Made by a program: the position numbers and the translations under genes
Part shown: piece after piece, positions 45,574-55,278 of the stretch
Numbering within the stretch: the stretch's first letter is position 1
Layout of the letters: each line of letters starts with the position of its first letter
Assembly (NCBI RefSeq): GCF_003666685.1
Contig: NZ_RCIZ01000002.1
Location: forward strand, 640,501-704,500
DNA length: 64,000 nt
Origin: Mesorhizobium sp. YM1C-6-2
Lineage (GTDB): Bacteria > Pseudomonadota > Alphaproteobacteria > Rhizobiales > Rhizobiaceae
Direction of reading: 5' to 3'
Notes under the pieces: generated by a model
What the model was told of the DNA's origin: nothing
Database searches by the model: none
Seen by the model: only the letters and a program-made list of their open reading frames with translations

Positions 45574-46097
45574 TCGCCGAAGCGGGCAAGCAGCGCCGCC
45601 ACCCGCGCGGCGCCCCATTGGCGGACCGTCAGCGGCGCCGTGCCGGCTTCGACGTCGACGCCGTCGCCCGGCCCGAGTTCCACGCCCGCGCCGCCGCTTT
45701 CGCGGCTGACGGCGACGCGTCCGTTGACCACGAAGACGGAGGTCTTGCCGTCGGCGACGTCTACGGCCCATCTGGTTCCGCGCACGGCGGCGATCGCCTG
45801 AGGCGTGACCACCTCGAACCCGTTGCCGGTCGAGCCGGCCGGCGTTTCGAGCAGCAATGCCTTGCCCTGCAAGGCGGCTGCATCCGGGCCGGCCGTTCCG
45901 TCGCGGTCCTGCAGTTCGAACTGCGTACCGGCTTCCGCCGTTATCGTCACGCCGTTCGGACAGGTAAGCACTTCACGTGCCGGATCCTGCAACTGCCGGA
46001 TCTCGCAGCCTGCGGTCTGCCCGAGCGCCGGCATCGTGGACATGGCGATCACGGCGGCCGGAATCAGGCCCGCCTTCCAGGTGCTGGTGAATTCCAT
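45570..46097 (-). CDS. FecR-domain periplasmic protein
   Basis: A 175-residue protein with signal peptide ending near MPALGQ (residue 28). The FecR-like beta domain follows: VTITAEAGTQFELQDRDG, VVTPQAIAAVRGTRWAVDVA and VFVVNGRVAVSRESGG. Two Cys (GCEIRQL and LTCPNG) may pair. ATG at 46097 follows GAGGAG. FecR domains are often encoded with CHASE2 cyclases, where the pair probably senses an envelope ligand; this is inferred from the coupled gene order. Confidence 0.82.
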   Translation of the reverse strand: MEFTSTWKAGLIPAAVIAMSTMPALGQTAGCEIRQLQDPAREVLTCPNGVTITAEAGTQFELQDRDGTAGPDAAALQGKALLLETPAGSTGNGFEVVTPQAIAAVRGTRWAVDVADGKTSVFVVNGRVAVSRESGGAGVELGPGDGVDVEAGTAPLTVRQWGAARVAALLARFGE

Positions 46098-46293
46098 CGG
46101 AAGCTCCTCGCTTGCCCGCCGCCCAGCCTGTTCCGTTGCTGATGATGACGCCGTAGCAGGCGATCGTTTCAGTCGGTTGTCGCCGCGCGGACGATGTGGA
46201 TACCGAGGCGCCAGGTGCATCGCTCAAAAGGACCTCGAGGGCCTGATCGGTCCGCCATCGCATTCCAGCCACGAAAAAGCCCAAATCCAAACA

Positions 46294-46322
46294 TTGTCAC
46301 GAAGGTCGATCCACGCTTTGAT
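46294..46322 (+). promoter_or_regulatory. candidate sigma-70 promoter for ndvB
   Basis: TTGTCA (46294-46299), a 17-nt spacer and TTTGAT (46317-46322) form a reasonable promoter about 150 nt before the ndvB start. It is inside the 372-nt gap 46098-46469 between the divergent fecR-like gene and ndvB, where I see no other gene or strong structure. ndvB has no clear ribosome site before its ATG. Confidence 0.35.
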
Positions 46323-46469
46323 CGAAACGCGTGCCGACGGGTTCTACGGCCGATGTTTGCGGTTATGCCGCAAGCGGGGTACGAGGATGTTGCGGCGCAA
46401 CCAATCGCCGGTGAAACGGTTTAAGCACGGGCCTGCGGTCGCTCGGTCTACTGCCTGAACGGATTTTAT

Positions 46470-49400
46470 ATGAATATTCAGACCGATCCGAAACGGCTGC
46501 AAATGCCGGCGCATCATTTCCCACCTGCTCCCGAACAGCCGATACGGGACAAATTCCTGCACGAGGACCGGCTGCGGTCGCTTGGCGAAAACCTGGCCAG
46601 GAATCAGATCCCGGTGCTCTTCGGCATGGAGGCGTTCGACTTCCAGAAGCGCGTGCGCGAGAACGCCGCGAAGATCCTCGACGTCTACCTCTCGACCAAC
46701 GCCGCGCAGGGCCGCGGCGAGATGGTGACGCCGGCCGCCCAGTGGCTGCTCGACAACAACTATCTGGTCGAAGAGACCATCTTCCAGATCAAGCGCGACC
46801 TGCCGCGGCGCTTCTACCGCGAACTGCCGACGATGACGCTGCCCGACGGCACCACCGTGCCGCGCGCGCTGGCGCTGGCCTGGGTCTATGTCGCCCATTC
46901 GGACAGCCAGGTCGCCAGCCATACGTTCAAGGCGGTCGTCGAAGGGTTCCAGTCGGTCGAGCCGATGAAGATCGGCGAGCTCTGGGCGCTGCCGTCGCTG
47001 CTCCGCTTCGTGCTGGTCGAGAATCTCAGGCGCATCGCCGTCCGGGTGAACCGCGCCCGGCAGATGCGCCAGATCGCCAACGAGGTCGCCGACCGGGTGC
47101 TCGCGACGCCCGACGACGAGGACGACCGCAGGATCCTCGCTGACTATTCCGCGCATGCCCGCGACACCACGTTCGCGACCCATCTTCTCTACCGCCTGCG
47201 TGACGGCTCGCAGAATTCCGGCAAGGCGCTGAACTGGCTCGAGAAGGAGCTGGAGACGTCAGGCACCGACGCGGAAGAGATCATCATCGACGAACACCAG
47301 ACGCTGTCCTCCGGCAACGTCACCACGGGCAACATCGTCCGCGGGCTCCGGCTCATCAACGACATCGAGTGGAGGGACTGGTTCGAAGGCGTCAGCCGCA
47401 TCGATGCGCTGCTCAGGGAGCGCACCGACGTCGCTGCGCTCGATTTCCCGTCGCGCGACCAGTACCGACAGGCGATCGAGGAACTGGCGCGGCGCTCCAA
47501 CCTCAGCGAGTTCGAGGTAGCGGAGAAGGCGACGGAGCTCGCCGGCTACGGCAAGCCCGAGGCGGCGTTGCGCGAAAGCCAGGCCGGGGCCTCAGCCGGC
47601 CTGGCTGCCGAAGACAATGTCGGCTTCTTCCTGGTCGGCTCGCGCCGCGAGGAACTGGAACAGGCGATCGGCTACCGTCCGAGCTTCGGAACGCGGCTGC
47701 TGCGCGCCTTCCGCGCCACCGGCTGGACCGGCATCGTCGTGCCCGTCTTCCTGCTCACCGTGCTCCTCATGGTGATGGCGGGCTCGGCGCTTGCCGCCAT
47801 CGGCCTGTCCGATCCGGCGATCGCGCTGCTGCTCCTGCTGTTCGCCGTGCCGGCGAGCGAGGGTGCGCTTGCCTTCTTCAACACCGTGGTGCTGCTTTTC
47901 CTCACGCCGACGCGGCTCGTCGGCTACGAGTTCAGGGAAGGCGTTCCGGCGGAGGCGCGCACGCTGGTGGTGGTGCCGACCCTCATCGGCTCGCGTGACG
48001 ACGTCGAGGAGAGCGTGCGCAAGCTCGAGGTGCATCATCTCGCCAACATGACCGGCGAGGTGCATTTTGCGCTGTTGTCCGATTGGCCGGATAGCAGCGT
48101 CGAGCAGACCACCGCCGATACGGAAATCCTGGCCTTCGCGAGGGCAGAGATCGAGCGGCTCAACCAGCGCTATCCGGTCAGCGGGCCGCCGCGTTTCTAC
48201 CTGCTGCACCGCAAGCGCCTCTACAACCCGTCGCAGGGATGCTGGATGGGCTGGGAGCGCAAGCGCGGCAAGCTGCACGAGCTCAACCTGCTCCTGCGCG
48301 GCGAGCCGGATACGACTTTCATGCCGCCGGACGCGCCGCTGCCGGAAGACGTCGTCCACGTCATGACGCTCGACGCCGACACGCGCATGATGCGCGATGC
48401 GGTCGACCGTCTGGTCGGCAAGCTCTGCCATCCGCTCAACCGGCCGGTGATCGACGGCGGCAAGGTCGTCGCCGGCTATTCGATCCTGCAGCCGCGCGTG
48501 ACGCCGTCGCTGACCACCGGCGACGAAGCGTCGTTCCTGCAGCGCGTCTTCTCCGCCAATCGCGGCATCGATCCCTACGTCTTCGCCGTCTCCGACCTCT
48601 ACCAGGACGTGTTCGGCGAGGGCTCTTTCACCGGCAAGGGGCTCTATCACATCGACGCGCTGGAGACGGCGCTCGACGGCCGCATCGCCGAGAACGAGGT
48701 GCTGAGCCACGATCTGCTCGAAGGGGCGCTGGCGCAATCGGCGCTGGTCACCGACGTCGAGGTCGTCGAGGACTACCCGACCCGCTATTCGGTCGACGCG
48801 TCGCGCCAGCATCGCTGGGCGCGGGGCGACTGGCAGCTCCTCGGCTACATCTTCGATCCGAAGTCCGGCGTTCCCGCTCTGTCGCGCTGGAAAATGATCG
48901 ACAACCTCCGCCGCTCGCTGACCCCGATCTTCTGGGTGATGGCGACGATCGCCGGTTGGACGCTGCTGCCTTTCACGCAGGCGGCGCAATGGCAGGCGCT
49001 ACTCATCCTTGCGCTGTTCATGGCGCCGACCTTCGACATCGTCGATTCGGTCCTGCCGAAGAGCCGCGAGATGACGGCGCGCGGCCATTTCACCGCGCTG
49101 GCGCGCGACGCCGCATTCGGCACGGCGCTGGTCGCGCTGCGTGTGGTGCTGATGGCGCACAGCGCCTGGATGATGGGCGACGCCATCGTGCGCACGCTCT
49201 ACCGCATGTTCGTCAGCCGCCAGAACCTACTCGAATGGCGCACCGCCTCACAGGCGCACCAGGCTGACGGCAACAGCCTCCGCTCCTACTATGCGCTGAT
49301 GTACGGCGCGGTGATCATCGCGGTCGTCGGGCTGGCGATCCCGGTGCTCGCCGACTCCACCGGCGCGTTCGTCGCCTTCTTCTTCTTCGTCTTCTGGGCG

Positions 49401-52400
49401 GGATCGCCCGCCTTCGCCTGGCTGATCAGCCGGTCGGCCGAGACCGAGGACCGCCTGCGCGTCTCGCCCGCCGATACCGCGATGCTGCGCACCGTCGCGC
49501 GCCGCACCTGGGCCTATTTCGAGACCTTCGTGACGGCCGAGCACAATCACCTGCCGCCGGACAATTTCCAGGAGACGCCGCACCCGGTCGTGGCGCCCAG
49601 GACCTCGCCGACGAACATCGGCGTCTATCTGCTGTCGGTCGTCTCGGCGCGCGATTTCGGCTGGATCAGCCTGGCCGACGCGGCCGCGCGCATCGACGCG
49701 ACGGTGTCGACCATCGAGAAGATGGAGCGCCATCGCGGCCACCTCTTCAACTGGTACGAGACGACGGCGCTCCGGCCGCTCTACCCGCTCTACGTTTCGG
49801 CCGTCGACAGCGGCAATCTCGCTGGCCATCTGGTCGCGGTCGCCGCCGCCTGCGCCGAATGGGCCGAGGCGCCCTCGGTGCATCTGCAGGGCGACTTCGA
49901 CGGCATACTCGACTGCGTCACCATCCTCGACGAGAGCCTGTCCGAGCTGCCCGACGACCGGCGGCAGCTCAGGCCGCTCAGGCAAAGGCTGCTCGACCGC
50001 GTGGTCGGCATGCGCCGCGCGGTCCAGACCATCAAGACCCAGCCCGAGATGGCGTCGATCCGCACCATCAACCTGACCGTCCAGGCGAGCGAGATCCGCA
50101 AGCTCGCCGTCGCCATCGACACCGAGGCGAAGTCCACGCGCAGCGCCGAGCTCGCCGAATGGGCGGCCCGGCTGGCGGCGACCTGCGAGGCGCATGTGCA
50201 GGACGCGCACAGCGACGATCAGGCGGTCGCCGTGCTGCGCACCAAGCTCATGGCGCTCAGCCAGCGCTGCCGGCAGTACGCCTTCGAGATGGATTTCTCC
50301 TTCCTCATGCGGCACGAGCGCAAGCTGCTGTCGATCGGCTACCGCGTCGAGCAGCACCAGCTTGACGAGGCCTGCTACGACCTGCTCGCCTCCGAGGCGC
50401 GGCTGACCAGCCTGTTCGGCATCGCCAAGGGCGACCTGCCGACCGAGCACTGGTTCCGGCTCGGCCGGCCGATCGTCGAGATCGGCTTCCGCGGCGCGCT
50501 GATGTCGTGGTCGGGCTCGATGTTCGAGTACCTGATGCCGCCGCTGGTGATGAAGGAGCCGCAGGGCGGCATCCTCAACCAGACCAGCCACCTGATCATC
50601 AAGCGTCAGATGCAGTACGGCCGCCAGAAGCGCATACCGTGGGGCATATCCGAAGCCGCCTACAATGCGCGCGATCCCGAGCTGACCTACCAGTACACCA
50701 ATTTCGGCGTGCCCGGCCTCGGCCTGAAGCGCGGGCTCGGCCAGAACACGGTGATCGCGCCCTATGCGACCGTGCTTGCCGCGCAGTTCATGCCGCGCGA
50801 GGCCGTAGAGAACCTCGAGCGGCTGAACGCGCTCGGCGCGCTCGGCCGCTACGGCTACCACGACGCCGTCGACTTCACCCCGCAGCGCGTGCCCGAGGGC
50901 ACCGACCACCAGGTCGTCTACAACTACATGGCCCACCATTCGGGCATGTCGATCGTCGCCGTCGCCAACGCGGTGTTCGAGGGCCGCATGCGCGATCGCT
51001 TCCACAGCGATCCGGTGATCGAGGCTGCGGAGCTGCTTCTGCAGGAGAAGGCGCCGCGCGACATCCCCGTTTCGACGGTGCGCACCGAGGCCGACGAACG
51101 CGTCAAGAGCCTCCCCGTCGAGCAGAGCCCCGACACCCGGCTGGTGCTCAATCCGGCCGCTGCGCTGCGCTCGACCAGCCTGATGTCCAACGGTCGCTAT
51201 TCCGTGATGGTGACCGCGCGGGGCTCCGGCTACAGCCGCTGGGGCGAGATGGCGGTGACGCGCTGGCAGGCCGATCCGACCGAGGACCGGCTTGGCACCT
51301 ACATCTTCGTGCGCGACACCTCGACCAACGAGTGGTGGTCGGCGACGTCGGAGCCGAAGCAGGCGCCCGAAGAGTTCACCGAGACGCTGCTTTGCGACGA
51401 CAAGGCGACCTTCATCAAGACGGTGGGGACGCTCAGGACCGAGGTCGAGTGCATCGTCGTCTCGGAAGGCGACGGCGAGGCGCGCCGCGTAACCATCATC
51501 AACGACGGCGCGACCGACCGGCTGATCGAGGTGACCTCGTTCGCCGAGCTGGCGCTGGCCCTCGAGGCCAACGACAACGCGCATCCGGCCTTCTCGAAGA
51601 TGTTCGTCGAGACGGAGATATCGCCCGACCGCAACGCCATCTTCGCCGAGCGGCGCAAGCGCGCGCCAAGCGAGACCGACATCGCGGCGGCGCATTTCGT
51701 CACCGACCCGACCGGCGTGCGCGACATGGAGGCGGAGACCGACCGCCGCGCCTTTATCGGCCGCGGGCGCACCATCGCCGACCCGGCCGCCTTCGATCCG
51801 GAGGCGCGCCTTTCCGGCGCCGCCGGCTTCACGCTCGATCCGGTGATGGCGCTGCGCCGCCGCGTGCGCGTGCGCGCCAACAAGAAGGTCTCGCTGACCT
51901 TCTGGACGGTCGTCGGCGCCAACCGTGCCGAGGTCGAGGCCTCGATCGGCCGGCTCGACCATCCCGAAGGTTTCCAGCGCCAGGCGATGCTCGCCTGGAC
52001 GCGCAGCCAGGTGCAGACCCGGCACATCGGGCTCAACCTCTCCGACGCCGCCAACGTGCAGCGGCTCGCCTCCTACCTGATCTACCCCGATCCGTTCCTG
52101 CGCCAGTCGGCAGACCTGATCGCAGCCGGCCTCGGTCGCCAGTCGGCGCTCTGGCCGATGAGCATCTCCGGCGACTATCCGATCTGCGCGATCAGGATCG
52201 ACGACGTGGCCGATCTGGAAATCGTGGCGAGCGCGCTGCGCTACCAGGAATACATGCGATCGAGGGGGCTGGTGGCTGACCTCGTTATCGTCAACGAACA
52301 GGCGTCCTCCTACGTGCAGGACCTGCAGCAGGCGATCGAGCAGCTCTGCGAGAACAGCCGTTCTCGCGGCGGCGAACTCGGACCGCGCCAGCACATCTTC

Positions 52401-55046
52401 GCCGTGCGCCGCGACCTGATGGACGAGAATTCCTACAAGACCCTGCTCGCCGTGGCGCGCGTGGTGCTGCACACCAGGAACGGCCGCATCTTCGACCAGA
52501 TCGAACGCGCGGAAGCGGCAGCCCTTGCCACCCGCGACGCCGCCAGGCTGGCCGACGGCCAGGCGGCCGAGACAGCGGTCCCGCCGCTGCCGGCTGCTGC
52601 TGCTCAGCCCGTACCGGCCCGCATAACCGAGCGCCCGGGCGGCGAAGGGCTGCAATCGTGGAACGGTTTTGGCGGCTTCGACCGCGACGGACGGGATTAT
52701 GTGGTGAGGCTCGCCGCCGGCCGCGCGACGCCGCATCCCTGGATCAACGTCATCTCCAACAAGGCGTTCGGCTTCCACACCTCCGCCGAGGGCGCATCCT
52801 TCACCTGGAGCCGCAACAGCCGCGACTTCCAGCTCACGCCGTGGACGAACGACCCGGTCACCAACCGGCCCGGCGAGGCGTTCTACGTGCATGACCTCGT
52901 TGGCGGCGGCACCTTCTCGCCCTTCGCGGCGGTCGCCCCCGACGCCTCGACGCGTTACGAGGCGCGGCACGGGCAGGGTTTCTCGACCTTCACGGCGAAG
53001 CGCGGCCCGCTGACGCTGGAGCTGACGCAGCTCGTCGATGCCGCCGATCCGGTGAAGCTGTCGCGGCTGACGGTCCGCAACGACGGCCCGGGCGCGGCGC
53101 GGCTCAGGGTCTATGCCTATGTCGAATGGGTGCTCGGCAACAACCGCGCCCGGTCGGCGCCGGCCATCGTGCCCGAGCTCGATGCCAGGACGGGCGCGCT
53201 TTTCGCCCGCAATCCCTACAGCCTCGACTTCGGCGACCGCACGGCGTTTCTCGCCAGCGACGGCGAGGCACAGTCGGTGACCGCAGACCGCCATGAATTC
53301 ATCGGCCGCGGGGCGACCGTCGAGCTGCCCAAGACGGTCGCGTCGGGCGCGCCGCTGTCCGGCAAGGTCGAGGCGGGCAACGATCCCTGCGCGGCGATGG
53401 CGCGCGACATCGAGGTTCCGGCCGGCGGCGAAGTCGCGCTGCTCTGGCTGCTCGGCGATGCCGCGTCCCCTGACGAGGCAAGCGCGCTGGTCGAAAAGCA
53501 CCGGGCCGCGGATTTTGCCAGCCGCCTTGCCGAAACCGGGAAGGAATGGGGCGGCTTCCTCGAGACCCTGCAGGTGGAGACGCCCGACCAGGCGTTCGAC
53601 GCCATGGTCAATCACTGGCTTCCCTACCAGAGCGTCGCCTGCCGCATCCGCGCGCGCTCCGCCTTCTACCAGGCGAGCGGCGCCTTCGGCTTCCGCGACC
53701 AGTTGCAGGACACGCTGGCCTTGCTGCTGCACGATCCGCAGCTTGCGCGCGACCAGATCCTGAACGCCGCGCGACGGCAGTTCCAGGAAGGCGACGTGCA
53801 GCACTGGTGGCTGCCGCGCACCGGGGCAGGCGTGCGCACCATCATATCGGACGACGTGGTGTGGCTTGCCTATGCCGTGCATCGGTACATGCGCGTCACC
53901 GGCGACGACGGCATCCTGAAGGAACAGGTGCCCTATATCGAGGGCGAGCCCCTGCAGCCGGGCCAGCACGACGCCTTCTTCACGCCGGAGGTCTCGCAGA
54001 AGACCGCCAGCGTCTACGAGCATTGCGTGCGTGCGCTGGACCTCGCGGTGAAGCGGACGGGCGCCAACGGCCTGCCGCTCATCCTCGGCGGCGACTGGAA
54101 CGACGGCATGAACCGCGTCGGCGAGGAGGGCAAGGGCGAGAGCGTCTGGCTCGGCTGGTTCCTGCTCAAGACACTCGGCAACTTCGCCGCCATCGCCAAG
54201 GGCCAGGGCGACGCCAAGCGCGCCAAGGCCTGGGACAAGCATGCCCACAGGCTGAAGCAGGCGCTCGAGAATGCTGCCTGGGACGGCGAATGGTACCGGC
54301 GCGGCAGCTATGACGACGGCACGCCGCTCGGCTCCCGGGATTCCGAGGAATGCATGATCGATTCCATTGCCCAGTCGTGGAGCGTCATGTCCGGGGGCGG
54401 CGATCCGGTGCGCTCGCGCACCGCCATGGAGGCGGCGACGAGGCACCTGGTCGACGACGAGCTCAAGATCATCAAGCTCTTCACGCCTGCCTTCCACGAC
54501 ACGCCGAAGGAGCCGGGCTACATCAAGAGCTACCCGCCGGGCGTCCGCGAGAATGGCGGCCAGTACACCCATGCCGCGACGTGGTTCGTGATCGCGCTTG
54601 CCGAGATGGGCAAGGCCGACGAGGCCTACCGCTGCTTCTCCATGCTCAACCCGGTGAACCATGCGCTCGACGAGGAAGCTGCCGAGCGCTACCGGACCGA
54701 GCCCTATGTCGTGGCTGCCGACGTCTATTCCTCGCCCGACAAGGGAGGCCGCGGCGGCTGGACCTGGTACACGGGCTCGGCCGGCTGGATGTACCGCGCG
54801 GCGGTCGAGAGCATCCTCGGCATCCGCAAGGCCGGCAACCGCCTGTCGGTGGAGCCCGCGCTGCCCAGCCACTGGGATGGGTTCAAGGCGACGCTGCGAC
54901 TTTCCGACGCGGTCTACCGGATCGAAGTGCGGCGGCAGAAAGGCGCCAAACCGGCCATCGAGGTCGACGGCGAGCGCCGGTCGGGATCGGAGATCGAGCT
55001 TCGCGAGACCGGAGAGTTCGAGATTTCAGTATTCGTTCCGAAATAG
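46470..55046 (+). CDS. ndvB: cyclic beta-1,2-glucan synthase NdvB/ChvB
   Basis: A 2858-residue inner-membrane enzyme that initiates, elongates and cyclises periplasmic beta-1,2-glucan from UDP-glucose. TM helices lie near residues 420-480, 815-900 and 945-990. Between them is the GT84 glycosyltransferase, with KLHELNLLLRG near 600, the DxD in TLDADTRM near 632 and QHRWARGDWQ near 780. The C-terminal half is carbohydrate-binding and GH94 phosphorylase-like (GGDWNDGMNRVG near 2540), which sets ring size. Length matches ChvB/NdvB. It is followed by a terminator-like element and then ndvA, the exporter. Important for hypo-osmotic adaptation and host infection in rhizobia. Confidence 0.96.
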   Translation: MNIQTDPKRLQMPAHHFPPAPEQPIRDKFLHEDRLRSLGENLARNQIPVLFGMEAFDFQKRVRENAAKILDVYLSTNAAQGRGEMVTPAAQWLLDNNYLVEETIFQIKRDLPRRFYRELPTMTLPDGTTVPRALALAWVYVAHSDSQVASHTFKAVVEGFQSVEPMKIGELWALPSLLRFVLVENLRRIAVRVNRARQMRQIANEVADRVLATPDDEDDRRILADYSAHARDTTFATHLLYRLRDGSQNSGKALNWLEKELETSGTDAEEIIIDEHQTLSSGNVTTGNIVRGLRLINDIEWRDWFEGVSRIDALLRERTDVAALDFPSRDQYRQAIEELARRSNLSEFEVAEKATELAGYGKPEAALRESQAGASAGLAAEDNVGFFLVGSRREELEQAIGYRPSFGTRLLRAFRATGWTGIVVPVFLLTVLLMVMAGSALAAIGLSDPAIALLLLLFAVPASEGALAFFNTVVLLFLTPTRLVGYEFREGVPAEARTLVVVPTLIGSRDDVEESVRKLEVHHLANMTGEVHFALLSDWPDSSVEQTTADTEILAFARAEIERLNQRYPVSGPPRFYLLHRKRLYNPSQGCWMGWERKRGKLHELNLLLRGEPDTTFMPPDAPLPEDVVHVMTLDADTRMMRDAVDRLVGKLCHPLNRPVIDGGKVVAGYSILQPRVTPSLTTGDEASFLQRVFSANRGIDPYVFAVSDLYQDVFGEGSFTGKGLYHIDALETALDGRIAENEVLSHDLLEGALAQSALVTDVEVVEDYPTRYSVDASRQHRWARGDWQLLGYIFDPKSGVPALSRWKMIDNLRRSLTPIFWVMATIAGWTLLPFTQAAQWQALLILALFMAPTFDIVDSVLPKSREMTARGHFTALARDAAFGTALVALRVVLMAHSAWMMGDAIVRTLYRMFVSRQNLLEWRTASQAHQADGNSLRSYYALMYGAVIIAVVGLAIPVLADSTGAFVAFFFFVFWAGSPAFAWLISRSAETEDRLRVSPADTAMLRTVARRTWAYFETFVTAEHNHLPPDNFQETPHPVVAPRTSPTNIGVYLLSVVSARDFGWISLADAAARIDATVSTIEKMERHRGHLFNWYETTALRPLYPLYVSAVDSGNLAGHLVAVAAACAEWAEAPSVHLQGDFDGILDCVTILDESLSELPDDRRQLRPLRQRLLDRVVGMRRAVQTIKTQPEMASIRTINLTVQASEIRKLAVAIDTEAKSTRSAELAEWAARLAATCEAHVQDAHSDDQAVAVLRTKLMALSQRCRQYAFEMDFSFLMRHERKLLSIGYRVEQHQLDEACYDLLASEARLTSLFGIAKGDLPTEHWFRLGRPIVEIGFRGALMSWSGSMFEYLMPPLVMKEPQGGILNQTSHLIIKRQMQYGRQKRIPWGISEAAYNARDPELTYQYTNFGVPGLGLKRGLGQNTVIAPYATVLAAQFMPREAVENLERLNALGALGRYGYHDAVDFTPQRVPEGTDHQVVYNYMAHHSGMSIVAVANAVFEGRMRDRFHSDPVIEAAELLLQEKAPRDIPVSTVRTEADERVKSLPVEQSPDTRLVLNPAAALRSTSLMSNGRYSVMVTARGSGYSRWGEMAVTRWQADPTEDRLGTYIFVRDTSTNEWWSATSEPKQAPEEFTETLLCDDKATFIKTVGTLRTEVECIVVSEGDGEARRVTIINDGATDRLIEVTSFAELALALEANDNAHPAFSKMFVETEISPDRNAIFAERRKRAPSETDIAAAHFVTDPTGVRDMEAETDRRAFIGRGRTIADPAAFDPEARLSGAAGFTLDPVMALRRRVRVRANKKVSLTFWTVVGANRAEVEASIGRLDHPEGFQRQAMLAWTRSQVQTRHIGLNLSDAANVQRLASYLIYPDPFLRQSADLIAAGLGRQSALWPMSISGDYPICAIRIDDVADLEIVASALRYQEYMRSRGLVADLVIVNEQASSYVQDLQQAIEQLCENSRSRGGELGPRQHIFAVRRDLMDENSYKTLLAVARVVLHTRNGRIFDQIERAEAAALATRDAARLADGQAAETAVPPLPAAAAQPVPARITERPGGEGLQSWNGFGGFDRDGRDYVVRLAAGRATPHPWINVISNKAFGFHTSAEGASFTWSRNSRDFQLTPWTNDPVTNRPGEAFYVHDLVGGGTFSPFAAVAPDASTRYEARHGQGFSTFTAKRGPLTLELTQLVDAADPVKLSRLTVRNDGPGAARLRVYAYVEWVLGNNRARSAPAIVPELDARTGALFARNPYSLDFGDRTAFLASDGEAQSVTADRHEFIGRGATVELPKTVASGAPLSGKVEAGNDPCAAMARDIEVPAGGEVALLWLLGDAASPDEASALVEKHRAADFASRLAETGKEWGGFLETLQVETPDQAFDAMVNHWLPYQSVACRIRARSAFYQASGAFGFRDQLQDTLALLLHDPQLARDQILNAARRQFQEGDVQHWWLPRTGAGVRTIISDDVVWLAYAVHRYMRVTGDDGILKEQVPYIEGEPLQPGQHDAFFTPEVSQKTASVYEHCVRALDLAVKRTGANGLPLILGGDWNDGMNRVGEEGKGESVWLGWFLLKTLGNFAAIAKGQGDAKRAKAWDKHAHRLKQALENAAWDGEWYRRGSYDDGTPLGSRDSEECMIDSIAQSWSVMSGGGDPVRSRTAMEAATRHLVDDELKIIKLFTPAFHDTPKEPGYIKSYPPGVRENGGQYTHAATWFVIALAEMGKADEAYRCFSMLNPVNHALDEEAAERYRTEPYVVAADVYSSPDKGGRGGWTWYTGSAGWMYRAAVESILGIRKAGNRLSVEPALPSHWDGFKATLRLSDAVYRIEVRRQKGAKPAIEVDGERRSGSEIELRETGEFEISVFVPK

Positions 55047-55070
55047 ACTTGCGAAATTTATCACGGAATC

Positions 55071-55090
55071 AGAGGCGGCCGCCTTTTTTT
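55071..55090 (+). terminator. terminator-like element after ndvB
   Basis: AGGCGGCCGCCT (55073-55084), a short palindrome, runs into seven T residues ending at 55090, 25 nt after the ndvB stop. The stem is short, so termination may be partial. The 188 nt that follow contain an inverted CGCAT/TGCG element and probably an ndvA promoter. Confidence 0.5.
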
Positions 55091-55278
55091 CGCCGCAACA
55101 CTGCCTTTTTTGCTTAATTCTCAATCCGTTAGAAGATCACGGGACATTACACGTGGTTGTCGTTTGTTGTTCGGCCCAAGGGAACGGACCCGATAGGAGC
55201 GCATTGTAGTGCGTCCCTACAGCAAACACGGCATCTTCTATGGTGCGCTGCACAATTTTCATATGACGAGGTAATTGC

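Noticed and set aside
49248-54872. A 1874-codon open frame on the minus strand.
   Set aside because: It lies entirely within ndvB in antisense, has His/Arg/Asp-rich shadow composition and no domain.
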